Shown here: piece by piece, positions 11,701-23,500 of the stretch
Layout of the letters: each line of letters starts with the position of its first letter
How positions within the stretch are numbered: the stretch's first letter is position 1
Origin: Rodentolepis nana
Lineage: Eukaryota > Platyhelminthes > Cestoda > Cyclophyllidea > Hymenolepididae
Assembly (NCBI GenBank): GCA_900617975.1
Contig: UZAE01012464.1
Coordinates: 1-40,482 of the forward strand
Direction of reading: 5' to 3'
Length of the DNA: 40,482 nt
Translations under genes and position numbers: made by a program
Notes under the pieces: generated by a model
Seen by the model: only the letters and a program-made list of their open reading frames with translations
Database searches by the model: none
What the model was told of the DNA's origin: nothing

Positions 11701-12828
11701 CCTTGATTTTGTGAACAAGCCGGTGCGCAGGTAGATTGGACTGCTTTAAAATGGAAATATTATTTTTTGAACAAATGGTTATTGGTGTTTGGGGTGTGAA
11801 TGAAGATTATATTACCTGCTGTTTTTGGGCAAGTTGAATTGCATGCTGGCAACGACAATATAAATATTTTGGATAATATGATTTTTGCAAATTTTAACAA
11901 TGAATGGACACAAATTTGCACATAGACCAAGCAGGAATATATTTTTACCATTATACTCAAAATAAAAATTAATAAATGATTATGTTACCTTGGGTTCTTG
12001 AGCAAGCCGGTTTGCATGCTGGTGTAGCCTTACATTCTGTTGATAGAAAATGCATTAAATCTTAATACTTCTGAAAATTTAAACGATGAAAGGACACATA
12101 TTTGCCCACGTGAAAGTGAGAGATAAACGCTGGTCAGTATAACTTAAGACACGAATAATTCAATTAAAATATCTACACTCTGTGAATGCGAAATATTTAC
12201 TAACGTATTTTCATTCTTAAAATAGTCAATCAATCAATCAGAATTATTAACCCCAACTACTGAATAGCTGGATTGACACATCTTCTTCGTTGACTTCGAT
12301 GAACGGCACTGAATTCAGAAGATAGTACGTTAAAATGATGACGTTGATACAATTTAGTTGCTAATGAATCCAAATACGGGTTTGGAAATGATTTCGAAAT
12401 TGTTATGATTCATGCAACTTCATAATGACATATACTAATCCACAAAAAAATTAAATTCAATCAAAATAATTAATTTCAAACTTCCCAAAAATTATTTTAA
12501 AGAAAAAAAATTCCATAAAAAATACCTTTTCCGACGTTGCAGTCATTGTTGCAAGCGCTCTCCTCACATTTCATAACGAATTCTATAATTGTATAAAAAA
12601 GACTAATTGAGACTTTAAACCCAGCTTAAATGCATATCTATTGTTACATTGCTTTTTTTATTTCCAGTAAATATGAATTTTGATAAAAATTCGCAATTAC
12701 CATTTTTGTCACAGCATTGTTTATCATTGTTTCCTAAAGTTGAATGTTTGCTTTAAGTAGAATTACAGTAGTTGAATTTTGCAAATGAGCATGAGGTAAG
12801 ACTTACTTATTTCACAGGTGGCGTTCAT
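7127..12828 (-). CDS. Gene 1: 27-exon Cys/His-rich modular protein, family not recognised
   Basis: Seen: a chain of 27 candidate exons between AG and GT signals. The first is 22 nt with an ATG, the last ends in TAA at 7127-7129, and each internal exon is a multiple of three entered and left at phase 1. The summed CDS is 1467 nt, giving about 488 residues, of which about 56 are Cys. From N to C: a Cys/acid start, CxPAC exons, a His/Tyr/Gly section, an Arg/Lys section, five copies of a ten-residue CAPVCPQQP exon, then CC-rich and CxC-rich exons ending in DECCE. There is no hydrophobic signal or membrane segment. Introns are mostly about 80-230 bp; the largest, about 640 bp, lies between exons 14 and 15. 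Inferred: a disulfide- or metal-rich structural protein. The composition recalls keratin-associated or insect sperm-tail Cys proteins, but homology is not claimed. Exon 4 has a weak donor. A two-gene reading split near 10 kb is possible but lacks a good second first exon. Confidence 0.75.
8809..9548 (-). CDS. Gene 1 exons 15-19: five tandem 30-nt CAPxCP exons
   Basis: Five 30-nt exons at 9519-9548, 9351-9380, 9192-9221, 9000-9029 and 8809-8838 encode ACAPACPQQP, VCAPVCPQQP three times, and VCAPICPPQQ. Each is phase 1-1, with a GTAAA, GTAAC or GTAGG donor and an acceptor ending in CAG. The repeat period is about 160 to 190 bp and the flanking intron sequence is also conserved, so the duplicated unit is exon plus intron. 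Exons 16-18 encode identical peptides, which implies recent duplication or gene conversion. The acceptors lack a long pyrimidine run, so an AG slightly upstream could be used instead. Confidence 0.8.
9987..10069 (-). CDS. Possible alternative terminal exon inside gene 1
   Basis: After an AG at the end of an A-rich tract, a phase-1 reading of 26 residues (starting VNTVPQPQFQRN, ending CTWSIKVH) runs to a TAA. It has no phase-1 donor, so it could only end a transcript. A TATAAAAG lies within its coding sequence, which could instead promote a downstream gene, but no ATG exon with a phase-1 donor follows. The acceptor lacks pyrimidines. Either an optional short form or chance. Confidence 0.25.
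10192..11492 (-). CDS. Gene 1 exons 8-14 (His/Tyr/Gly then Lys/Arg block)
   Basis: Exons in order: 11451-11492, 11278-11349, 11028-11108, 10875-10955, 10670-10741, 10496-10561, 10192-10236. Key segments are GYSGGSNANEVIVI; GGGRHHSRHHDRHHTYYDTN; SYSQDGPHSHIYVNNN; GYSRSLSADGNPVTRIVLSG; SGYNNRDSNIKEVIIV; KNERSQKSKPKFELIKEDFA; RNVEIVLRQDQPQN. The endings EVIVI, EVIIV, RIVLSG and VEIVL look like divergent copies of one module, and YYDTNG repeats YYDING of exon 7. This suggests duplication of exon pairs. The HH-x2/3-HH-x2-HH run could bind metal, but that is inference only. Confidence 0.75.
11639..12828 (-). CDS. Gene 1 exons 1-7 (N-terminal block)
   Basis: Exons in transcript order: 12807-12828, 12701-12733, 12526-12582, 12261-12308, 11989-12036, 11816-11845, 11639-11743. 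Translations begin MNATCEI, then RNNDKQCCDKN, then a Cys/acid exon containing CNNDC, then an acidic exon ending SIQLF, then KCKATPACKPACSRTQ, ACNSTCPKTA, and an exon with STCAPAC followed by KRHHHHDTYYDING. Exons 5-7 share a C-x2/3-PAC or CPK pattern and look like older relatives of the CAPVCP exons further down. Exon 4 is the least certain: its donor is GTAGTT and it has no matching neighbour. Without it the frame still holds, because its length is a multiple of three. The acceptor of exon 6 has only a weak pyrimidine tract. Confidence 0.7.
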
Positions 12829-12883
12829 TTTTCTTTATAAGCTGTTTCCAAATCCAGATGCTGACTTCAATTATTGGCAGCCC

Positions 12884-12891
12884 TTTATATA
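12884..12891 (-). promoter_or_regulatory. TATA box of gene 1
   Basis: On the minus strand TATATAAA lies 56 bp before the ATG at 12828 and is followed by GGG. A TCAGC about 30 bp downstream would suit an arthropod initiator. The same TATA-to-ATG spacing recurs in genes 2 and 3. Confidence 0.7.
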
Positions 12892-13239
12892 GTTATTGCG
12901 GTTACATTTTTTTTTGAATTTTAGTCATGCTATTTTCAAGTGATTTCCGAATTGTGCGGATTTGCATGATAAAGTATATAACAAAACCTGAATGATTGAA
13001 TGTGATTTTCATGTGATGAAGATAAGTTGCAAACACTGTGATAGACTTGTATTTTTCTTTAATCCTCAGAAGAATTCTTCTCATTTGTCAAGGTGCTCGC
13101 TCTTCTTCAACGTTTCTGAAAAATTGAATAAACAAGCTTGGTGATCGTAAAAGATGGTGATTGAATTAAGTCAAAATGCAAAATAGGAATATTAATTGAA
13201 AGAATTTTCTTAAATATTGATAAGTTTAAACTCATTCTG

Positions 13240-13488
13240 ATGAATCGACAGGAATCAACGGAAGTGATACAGAAGAAACAGCAAGATTTCTGTTCATTTT
13301 TTAAAATACTGAATGAGGAAAATGGCAAGTCTAGCGGAAGCTCTACTTCAGGAAATCTAATAAGTCATCCTTTTGTTGCACACATTGAAAGGTTCTTAGG
13401 TTTCAACTACCTCAGGACTAAATCGCGTCTTAATTCCGACAAAACGGTGTCGATTTATTTAAAGTTACATGACAAAGAAACTTTCTGA
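13240..13488 (+). CDS. Unassigned ORF of 82 codons upstream of gene 1
   Basis: Starts MNRQESTEVIQKKQQDFCSF and contains KSSGSSTSGNLISHPF. Polar composition with little low complexity, which is unusual for random AT-rich DNA. No promoter or splice context was recognised. It lies head-to-head with the gene 1 promoter. Could be an isolated exon or chance. Confidence 0.2.
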   Translation: MNRQESTEVIQKKQQDFCSFFKILNEENGKSSGSSTSGNLISHPFVAHIERFLGFNYLRTKSRLNSDKTVSIYLKLHDKETF

Positions 13489-15033
13489 CTTCTTAAATGT
13501 GCTACATATTTAACCAGCTTTAAAAGGTGCAGTGATTAAGTTTAAATAAGTTTTGTTTTATCCTTTATTTTCTCATTTATGGTAAATTTTTTCAAATGTC
13601 TGTTATCTTAGCATGATTATTGAGAACTGTGTTCAAATGACTCTTGCTGGCAAATTCTATTAAAATCGATACAGACAATAAAATTCTAATTGGTGGATAT
13701 TGCTAATTAATAAATAAAATTTGGCTTCATCTTTACCAGAGACATGATTCCGTGGGAATCTTGAAACGGAACTAGAAGCTTGCTTCCGCTTCAATGTAAT
13801 TGCTCAATCTGGGACTAGGAATCCGCGTGCGTGCATATGTAATTAAAAATAATTCATAAAAAATGCATGACCTTGAAATTCAGACCAGTAAATTCTCCGA
13901 AATGACTAAGTTTCTAATCTACCAATGACGCCATTGGCGCTAAAAGGGGAAAGTAAGTGGATGTACAGACATATGATCATATAGTCATATTATCCTGATT
14001 TTGCACAAAATGTGAATTAATGGAGCATTAATTCCTTAAAAATATGATAATAATGAATACTTTCCGTAGAATTTCAAACACCGGCGGTGAATGTCAATGA
14101 CATAACAGTTATGATAATAAGCAAATTCAATCAGGATGTTTCCTGGAAAGTTAATATTAATTGGATTTGATTGGCCTCGAATGATAAGACGATTTGAAGT
14201 TGGTGAAAAAATAGAAATAGAATGTCAAAACATATGAACAAAATGCACGGAATAAATCAAATCAAGAGAATTCGAAGAGAGAATTAGCATCCTGAACTGG
14301 ACCATGCTTGAATAGATCGTGAGCCGTGCGAAGGTAATACGAAATTTAAATTTGCTTTTGAAATAAAAGTAAATAATAAGTGCTTCTCAGGATTTTCAGA
14401 GAATGAAGAAATAATAAATGATGATGTGACAGAAAATACGGACATCGAATAAATTTCTTCAGAACATCAGGCGGACCGGTAACTGAAATCATGTTGGAAG
14501 ATTATTCGGAAAACTATTAATGGGGAGCAAACGCACACTGATATTGAATAAATTGTCCCTAAGTATACCACAAAAGACATTAACCTCAGAGAGTATGAAT
14601 ATCAACCGACTTCATGCGAGTCCATGAGAGCACGGCCCAAATGTAAAGATAATAGAAAAGTAATTTATTGTATGTTTCCTTTGTGGGGAAAGGCAATTTT
14701 GTCAAGGCAACTGAAATTCTTATAAGCATTTTATTTCGTTCAGTTCGAGATAATAACTAAATCACACTTGGTCTTATCCTACGTGAAACATGGCATATCC
14801 TTTTTTACTAGAAGGTAGAACTTTCCTTCACCTAATAACTGGACAAATCCCAAGCCACAATTAGCAGATGCCCTTATTAAAGCGGCTCTAGATTTATTAG
14901 TACATTTTGATAGAATGGAATGAAAGTATTTATGCTGTGAATGAAGTTCATTTGTGCATTTTGAAATTTTTTATTTAAAATTCAGGTGTTTTGCATTTTT
15001 AGCACAAGTAATTTTAAAACTAATCGATTTGGA

Positions 15034-15192
15034 ATGAAGCTAATATATTTTCGCCTCGTACTTCTACTATTAGGGCTCATAGGACAAAAGCAGAATTTGA
15101 ATAAAAAGGCAAATATTGCCCTTATTTGTAAAAATTCGAAATGGCTTAGTGCAAATTACTTTTGCATTGGGTTGCATCGTAGGATACGCTAG
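15034..15192 (+). CDS. Possible small secreted peptide ORF (52 codons)
   Basis: The ATG at 15034 opens MKLIYFRLVLLLLGLIGQKQ, which has the form of a signal peptide (Lys, then a Leu-rich core, then a small residue before a polar stretch). The remaining roughly 32 residues are basic with two Cys (ICKNSKW and NYFCIGLH). No TATA box is nearby upstream and no poly(A) signal stands out. In AT-rich DNA a Leu-rich stretch can occur by chance, so this is a candidate only. Confidence 0.25.
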   Translation: MKLIYFRLVLLLLGLIGQKQNLNKKANIALICKNSKWLSANYFCIGLHRRIR

Positions 15193-16196
15193 CATGTATT
15201 GGCTTTCATTCATTTCACGTTGAGTGTAGTTCGCATGACGCAGACAGCTGATGCATTATCATTTCAATCATGTCTAAACGAATCAACGGCATTTGTATTT
15301 TAAAGTTAATATTCCTAAGAGTATATAAGTGGGGGTCTGGAGGTGAAAGAGATGACTTCGAATTGTTAACTAGTTAGTTTTTTTGATATGCACATCTACA
15401 CATAATGCACATCTGATTCCGACGAAAAGGTATCGGTTTGTATGCCTCACTCACTGAAAACAAAATGTTAACTATCGGAACGAAATTCGAAAGCCAAAAT
15501 TATGTTTTAAAAATGGCGGAAAGCATATAATAATAAGGATAAATATAGGATCATTTTTAAAGAAAATTATATGCCTGTAAAAATAATGAGAAGTCAGACT
15601 CCAATGCTCAAGTCATCTGGAAATCAGTGAATCAAATTCATCTAGGTTAAATAACTAGAGGTGAATTTATAAATTTTCTTCACTTTGCATGGTCCACTTA
15701 ATTGGGATTGGCACATTTTTAAGCAAAAAGTATATTCTTTGATATTAAACAATGAAATCCACACTTTTAAGTGCTTATTTACAGGTTCTTACACCACTTG
15801 CCAAAACGATTCACAATTCAGTTTGAACTAGACATCGATGTCTGCAGTGAGTTACATTTCGAAGTTAGTTAATAATGTGAAGTTTGTGACCTCAAATGTC
15901 AAAAGTTAATACATCAAATTTCATTTAAAGCAAAGATTTCAGTCTCCATTTATTCGATCATTATGATTTGAGCATCCACTTATAAAATTGAGATCATTTC
16001 ATAACAGTTTCAATAATTTTTATGGAGAAAATAACAAAATTAAGTTTGAGGATATGCTTATCAATTCACACACGCGTGTTTGTCATCGTCGAAACCTGCA
16101 AGAAAGACTTTTGCTTCTTTCCAGAAGTTCTTGAATCATAGATTTTAAAATAGAGCGGACCGAAACAATTACTATCAGTATGGTAACTACGGAACT

Positions 16197-16525
16197 GGGG
16201 GTGTGCGATTGACTTACTTCCACGTGGTGCACCCGAGAAACGTTTACTCATACGGCAAAAAAATTCTATAAACTGATAGTTAATTTTAAACTATCCTAGC
16301 TCGACTGTGTGTCATATTCGACCACTTCCACAATACTCACTTTACCGTTTACTCTACCCTTGTGTCTGACTGTCTATTTTGCTTCTGTGAATCACTCTTC
16401 TGTCTCCCCTCCCCTCTCGAATGTTCGTGATAATGATGCTCCTTTCATTTGTTAAGCCCAAAGGCAAGTAAAGGACCAATAATAACTATCATTTGATTTA
16501 ACTACCATTTGATATAAATAAACTA
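16197..16525 (+). mobile_element. SINE-like repeat, copy 2
   Basis: Same order of blocks as copy 1: GGGGGTGTGCGATTG start, CCACGTGGTGCACCC, CATACGGCAAAAA, CATATTCGACCACTTCCACA, pyrimidine-rich middle, and an ATTTGATATAAATAA end. It lies between genes 1 and 2. Confidence 0.8.
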
Positions 16526-19500
16526 TGAAACTGTAATTGTAGCGTCTTTGACAAAATTTAGACCACTGACACTTTTAGTTCAATGTTTACTTTAGTTTTG
16601 TCCTGATAATAGGCATGAGGATCCATTTTAATCTTGGCATCTGGAACTTGGTCTGCCTATTCATATCAAGTTAATCCTATGCCCAATGTCCGGATCACAT
16701 CGCATCGACCGATTCAGTCCTATCATCGGTTCATTTTTTCCCCAAACTGGGCAAGAATTACATAGCTTAATGCAATCTCTTCGTACACAGAACGGGCATA
16801 AATGATTCAACATGTTTCGACTGCAATGTACATTATAGTTCAGAGAGATATTTTCCAAATATTTGTTGACATTAAGTTAAAGGATCAACCTTGAATTATC
16901 ATTGAATGCGCAAAAAAATCGAGCGATTTTCTCGTGAACTGAAACGCGTGGATCGCATGCTTTTGGAAATATTTAGCTAGTACACATGTGGTAAAGTGGT
17001 TAAAGAGCGTACTTTAAAATTCAAAGAGTGAACTCAAAATCGTAAAAAAATTATGGACAATCAATCTAGGTTGTTGCTTTGCTTCTAAATGTTTGAGATT
17101 TAAATGAAATTCATGATTTTCTACTCAAGTTACCATACGGAAGTGAAATCGATACCTTCAGTTAAGAATATTTAAATAATATTATTAGTGGGGGAATTTC
17201 ATGCCAAACTTAGGATTAATTGCTTTATTTATATAATATAGAGTTCTCGCTCCTATGGCCACAGTTAGTGACCATGAGGTTTGATTTATTTCAGAGGAAG
17301 TGGTTCGGTGAGTTACCATAAACAATAAAAATCAAAAGTTGTTTGAAATGGTGTTTCATTTACTTTACTTAAAGAAGATGATTATGGAAATATATATTGC
17401 TTATCATTCATTTAAAAACCCATTAATTTAAAATTTTAGTGATGGCAATATAATACGCTCGACGTTTGAAATGAAATATTGCAAATTATGGCTAACCTTG
17501 TGGCTCTAGTGAACTGCTTAATCATGTGCTTATATTAAGAATGAAATTGAAAATCACATTTACAAGTAAAAGATTTTCTAATCTTGTGCTTTCTTATTAT
17601 TTTTCATGAGACCCATTTTGTTAGCTATTTGTAATTTTGAAAATAAGCAATATAATTTAAAGCTGATTGGTTATCAAAATTCAATGAACTCAGACAATAG
17701 ATCACGCTTTCCCCAACTCCCTACTCTTGACTGTGGTCCTCATTCACCAAAACACACATTTAAATTTAGAAACCTTTTGAACAACATGCAGGTTAACGAT
17801 AATCTTTGCTTTAAAATTCAGGTTTACTCTTAATCACTTGAATTTGCATCATTATAATAAATGAACTTAAGAATGAATCTAATTTTTGGAAATAGTAGCC
17901 CAATATAATAAGCTTATTAACCGTTCTTGAATATCCCTTCAAAGAACCAATATTAAGGCCTCTAATTTTATCCCCCAAATACATAAAGCGATGACCATTA
18001 TCAATTTAATAAAATCTACCAACTACCAACGAAGTAATAACGATCTTTCCTAGACTAGCCCCTAATTTTTAAATCAAGGGGGCGCAATAGGCATATCTCC
18101 ACGTGGTGCACCCTGGACAATGTATATTCATACGGTAAAAAGTCTATTTATCGACAGTTGATTTCTGATTTCAAACTACTATGACCCGACTTTTGCCATC
18201 TTCGACCTCTTTCACAGTACTCATCTTAACTATTCCATGCCTTTGTGTCTGTCTGTCTCTTTTACGTCTGGGAATCATTCTTTTTAATCTCCTCCTCCTC
18301 TCTGTGAAGCCCAAAGTCAGCTAAATTGCTTCTGTGAAGCACGAAGTCAACTAAAGGGCTAATGATAGTCCCCATCTCGACTTTTTGTCACTTTGATGTT
18401 CCTCCTCCTACCCCTCTCAACTTTTTGTCACTTTGATGTTCCTCCTCCTCCCTGTGAAACCTGAAATCAATTAAAAGGCTAATGATAACTATCAAAACCC
18501 CTGCCATTTGATATAAATAAATAATGAATATTTTTAAATCAGAATCATTACTTTATGCACACCTGCAGGATCTGGATTTTTCAACAAGAGGAACAAAATC
18601 GATAAATTTGATGTTCAATACACTAAAAAATTATTATTCCACTTTCTATTCCGCTCTTCACTTCTCAATCACTGCTTTCAGTCTTCAATTGAATTTAAAA
18701 TACAAACCTAGTATTTTTATATTTACTAGTGATAAAAGCTGCATTAATAAAAGCAGACGAACAAACTTTTTCAATCTTTTAAAAATTTCAAAAATAAATA
18801 GAAATTTATTTTCATGCACATAGTATTCTTCTAATAATTTAACATGCTTGTCTGCTGAGATTTAAATATTCAACCTCTCTTCCAATAATTGAGATATGAA
18901 TAATACTTCACTAAAAAAATTTAAAATATTTTTTTTACCTTATAAACTAATTTTTCAAATGTTCTTTTTTAACACAATTATGTTTTATCATATCTTTAGA
19001 CGAATTTGGGTCAAATTCTTATTTCCTTAATGTTGATTAGTTAAACAGCTTCTAAAATTAAACATTTAATGCTCATATTTTAATAAATACATTGTATTTC
19101 GAGCAGACTTAAAGGCCAATATGTCATTTATACTTAATAAGTGCCGATAACATGTTTTATAAATTTATAAAATACAGGATTATGATTATAGTGTGATTAT
19201 TACATCCATCCTGTTTAAAAACACTTCGTTGTTCAGTTTAGCCTAATAATATTTCCGATCATGTAATCTCGTGCTAACATTTCCTCATCATATCGTCATT
19301 AATCGCATTACACTTTCTAAACCTTTATTAAGATTGCGATAGAAGTGATATTTTGAACAGATATGTAGTCCTATCTACTATTTAGATAGAATCATTTAAG
19401 AGCTATTTCTATGGTTAATCAAACTGACAGGTTATCCTTACCATAATGTAAAAGGCCTATGCTATAGCAGACAATCACATCTTTTATTTATTACTTAACG

Positions 19501-20264
19501 CTTCTGCAATTTTTTTGGAAATAATATTCTTTGTAATTTGGTGAATTTCCCGATTTAATTCAAAGATTCTTTCATTGATAAATCCAAATTAGGTATAAAT
19601 AATTGAGTAGGCATCATTCATTAAAGTCATTCATTAGATAATTCAGTGCAGGAAATATGTAATTTTATTATTTTTCTCAATTTGCAAGACATCAAGCGAT
19701 CTTTATTTTTTTGTATTGTCTACACCCACACAAAACTATTAATAGTTTTAATCAGTCGAATGTATTCAATTATGGAAGGTAAAAACTAGTCAAATAAGAT
19801 TTTAAAAATGGTAGGGAAACAGGAAAAAATCCTTTTTATTAGAGGCATCAAGAGAATTGTTTTTTAAAGAACAGTCATTAACTGAGTGTTTGAAGTTCAT
19901 GTATTCGTTCCTCTATTTGTGAGTGAGGTTATGTTCATAAAATATAAAACTTGTTGACCTATCACTCATTACTCTAGGTAGTCACTCTATCACAAGTTAT
20001 TTGAATTTGTCAAGTTTAAAAGAAATATATCAAAACTAGCAACGTCGCCTTAAACATCAGTATTCAAGTGAGTTATTTTAAGGATAACTATAAGAAATTC
20101 ACTTAAATTTAAGTCATAACAGATGCAACTTCTGTGAAAAAGGATTACTTAACTTATGTTGTTTATTCAAATTCAAGCAGAGCGATATACTTTAAGCGTC
20201 TTTTCTTAATATTACCAACAACTTTTAAGAATAACCGAAACAGATCTCGTTCAGTTTCCTCCGG
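16526..20264. other. Intergenic, gene-poor apart from SINE-like copy 3
   Basis: Very AT-rich. Short frames at 16661-16858 (minus, several Cys) and 18524-18823 (plus) lack splice or start context and are probably chance. Ends at the putative 3' end of gene 2. Confidence 0.5.
18078..18524 (+). mobile_element. SINE-like repeat, copy 3, internally expanded
   Basis: About 447 bp, longer than the others because internal segments are duplicated: the GAAGTCAACTAAAGGGCTAA block appears in several variant copies, and CTTTTTGTCACTTTGATGTT twice, at about 18379 and 18420. Ends GCCATTTGATATAAATAAAT. Confidence 0.8.
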
Positions 20265-20416
20265 TTATTTTAATGACCACGTGTTAGAGCAATTTTCTAG
20301 GTCGATGTAAAACGACACATTTGGACACATTTTATTAAAAAGAGAAGCAAAAAGTATGTGGCAACTACGTATTTTATTGAAAATTTCGTTTAAGTGTAGT
20401 AATTTACTAAGTGCAT
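20265..20416 (-). CDS. Alternative terminal exon candidate of gene 2
   Basis: A very strong acceptor (long T-rich tract then CAG) precedes a phase-1 frame of about 50 residues starting DALSKLLHLNEIFNK and ending at TAA. It contains two AATAAA hexamers, which fits 3' UTR better than coding sequence. It could be a second 3' end or lie in the UTR of the DRCSH exon. Confidence 0.3.
20373..20378 (-). terminator. Possible poly(A) signal of gene 2
   Basis: AATAAA on the minus strand, 138 nt past the TAA of the short terminal exon. A second hexamer lies at 20331-20336. Confidence 0.45.
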
Positions 20417-20515
20417 CTGAAAAGAAAAATAGAAAATTAAGCATCTTGAACTAAGATTTAGACGGTTTAAATTTCAAAGAAATTCAACTACTTTGCAATT
20501 CTAATTCTCGCTTGA

Positions 20516-23500
20516 TTAATGGGAGCACCTATCTAAAATTTAAAACAAAATATTGTTAATTTTTATTTCAAATGAGTGTTTAACTCAACTTTAAAAAATT
20601 AAGAGGTTGTTTGGTCACACTTTATTTCTTCATGGACTTTCAAAGGCTCAAAAGTGTTTAATTCACCCCAATTTTGGTGAAATAGTTTTGAAACAAAATT
20701 GAATGAAAAAATTATCAAAATTCTCTGTAAATCGGCAATATAATTAAATTTCTTTAAGACAGCTTCAATGGCAAATCATTTCCGGTATTTTGGTTCTTAT
20801 CGCATTCATCTAATTCCGAATGGTGCAATAACAGATCATTTAATTATATCATCATAGATAGAAAGCAGAAGATAGAAGAAGACGACCACCAATGAAATTA
20901 TTTGCTTTCAATTGGCCTGAAAGGTTATCTTGACCAACTTGTTAGTATCACTTCACTCTGTTCTTCACAGGTACCATCCTATGGTCTTAAACTATTAATT
21001 GATTTGTTGCACATGACCTTTAAACCTATATAGTGAGATTTACTCAGTTACATGCCTGGGTTACACTATATTCTTTAATGCCAAAATTGCCACGCTATGA
21101 TCTCGTTTATGAGTTTTTTATTACACAATTCTTTAATTTTGGTAGAAAATTAACTCAGATAAATCTATTTGTCTTAATCATGTCAATTATAAACCTGGTT
21201 CCCAATATTTTGTTGTTTACATTACCTCGTGGTTTCTTTCCTTTAACTTTTTGATATTTGCAGACTTTAGCTATATCTTTCTTCTTTTCATCTGATTTTT
21301 TGCATTTGTAGTCTACCAGAATTAAAGAAACATGAGTATAATCACATGGCATATAACATTAAGAGGAAAATAGGAGACCAAATAAACGGTGTATATACCT
21401 CGGTGTTTCTTTTTTTCAACCTTCTTGCGCACGGAATCATCGCATTTCCTGTTCTCCTTACCTACAACAAGTAGTAATTTTAAGTTTACTGCGATGGTGT
21501 AGAAAATGAAGAATACAAAGATTTTTTTCCTTTGAATTTTCTGAGCCCTCAAATGCTCATTTTTCAGTATGTCGAATGCATTTAGAATCTACCACTTGAG
21601 CACAATGTTGATGATATCGGGACAAATCGACAGCATGATAATTATAAATTCTGAGTGGTTTGATATACTAAAACTTTGCTTTTCTTAATATGGCCAGTGT
21701 CCATCAAATGACACGCTAGAAATTAGGCCATTACCCTACGTAAGATATAAATTATATACTGGGTGACTAAAGTTACGATATTTTTTGTTCTAATTTATTC
21801 CACCTGTCACACACGAAACTTAAAATAAGACTTGGTACTGTGGTTGATAGAACAATTAACGTACCACTTTTGCTATCCTTCTTGACCTTCCTTTTTCTGA
21901 GGTAAACGTTATCGTCTTTGCATTGGTCATCTACAAGTTCTTTATATTTATTAGTATTTACAAACATGATAAAAGTGCTAAAATCATTAAATTTTCAAAA
22001 GAAATAGAAAAAGCACCACATACAACAGTTATACAAAAACAATGAAGATGTATTCAAACATTCAAAATTGTTTAAATATTTTGTTACTTATAAAAATTAG
22101 TAGAATGCTTTTAAGCAGCTTCTTAGAGCGAGAACAAACTCAATAAACTAAGACAATAGAATATGATTTATATTTATATTCATAAATTTTGATAACTTTT
22201 TAATATAAAAAACAATCCATTTACCATTAAATGAACCAAGTTTGGATGAGGAACTAGAAGGCTTAGAAGATTCCAATCTGTTGCAATCTGCCTAATCCTA
22301 TATTTCTAATTTAATCTCTAATTTTAAACAATTGATTGGTGACAAAAGATGTAACATGTTCAATATCTTTGCTTTTTACGTCTTATAGAAATGTTATTGA
22401 AATTCCTTAATTCTTTTAAAAGACATTCAAAGGATAGCTGTTTTCTAAGGTGAGCTTGAAAGTACTAATTTATGTCAATATATGTTCTTTCCTATGCACC
22501 GTTTTCAGTTTCTTAAATCAGGGATGGGTAACTATATCCGAGAGAATCCATATCAGCCAATTTAAGGTATATTGGCCACTTCTGTGGTGTAAGTATAAGA
22601 AATATACATGCATAGAATTTTAGCTTCCACTGAAAATCCTTAAACATGTTTCATTAGTTTCTTGAAGGTAAGTAATAGTTTAAAGATGATGGTTACCTAA
22701 GCTTTGTGATGGGACAGGCGACGAACTTCGGCCGGTAGAGGAGGGGTTTTTGGAATCAGAAGTTTCGTAATTAACGACAATGATCTCCTTTATATATTGG
22801 CGCTTCTCAACTATAGATAATAAAGGCATTTTATTCAAAATCCATTCATCAATTAAAATCTACAATATTGCATGCGATATTTCAAAGAATCGAAATGCCA
22901 AAAACCTAGTTTCCTATTCATTTCCTATGGATCATTCTGGAAATCTGGAGGTCAAGCGTTTCTATTGGACAACAAATGTGATTCAAGTCCACAGAACTCA
23001 AGTTCTGATGTTAGATAATGGGTTCTTATTTCACAGGCTGCAATTTTGTGAAGCGACTTTCGATAAGTTAGTGTTAAGTTATAGAACAAGCCTTATATAT
23101 ATGTTTGGAAGTTTTCTTTATTTTTAAGGAGATTTAGCAGTTAGGTCATCATGATATACCAATATCTAACTAAAACTTACAAATGAATTCATTAGAAATT
23201 TTAAAAAATAAAAATATAGAAAAATTCTATTTATGCACAGAAGATCTTATTCTTTAAATTGTGTACCCACTTCTGATTAATGGTCTTGGAGTCTGATTAA
23301 AATATATTTCTCTTTGAGAATTCGCCCAATTAATTTTTCTTCAAAAGTATAAGATTAAAGGTACATGCCAACTTCAAATAGAGCAAATATACTATAATCA
23401 AATGTTTTACCTGGAACAGCATTGCAGATTTGTAAACAAGACGTGCATGGTTGGAACACATCTAAATTTAAAGTGCAATTTATGAACGGAGTAGAAGTTA

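Larger units (their letters stand above)
12892..16196. other. Upstream region of gene 1 and intergenic sequence
   Basis: Holds the gene 1 upstream region, the weak ORFs at 13240 and 15034, and an orphan TATATAAG with a G-run at about 15322. Otherwise nothing recognised. Confidence 0.5.

Noticed and set aside
16661..16858. Minus-strand Cys-containing ORF
   Set aside because: No promoter, splice or known-motif support; likely chance.
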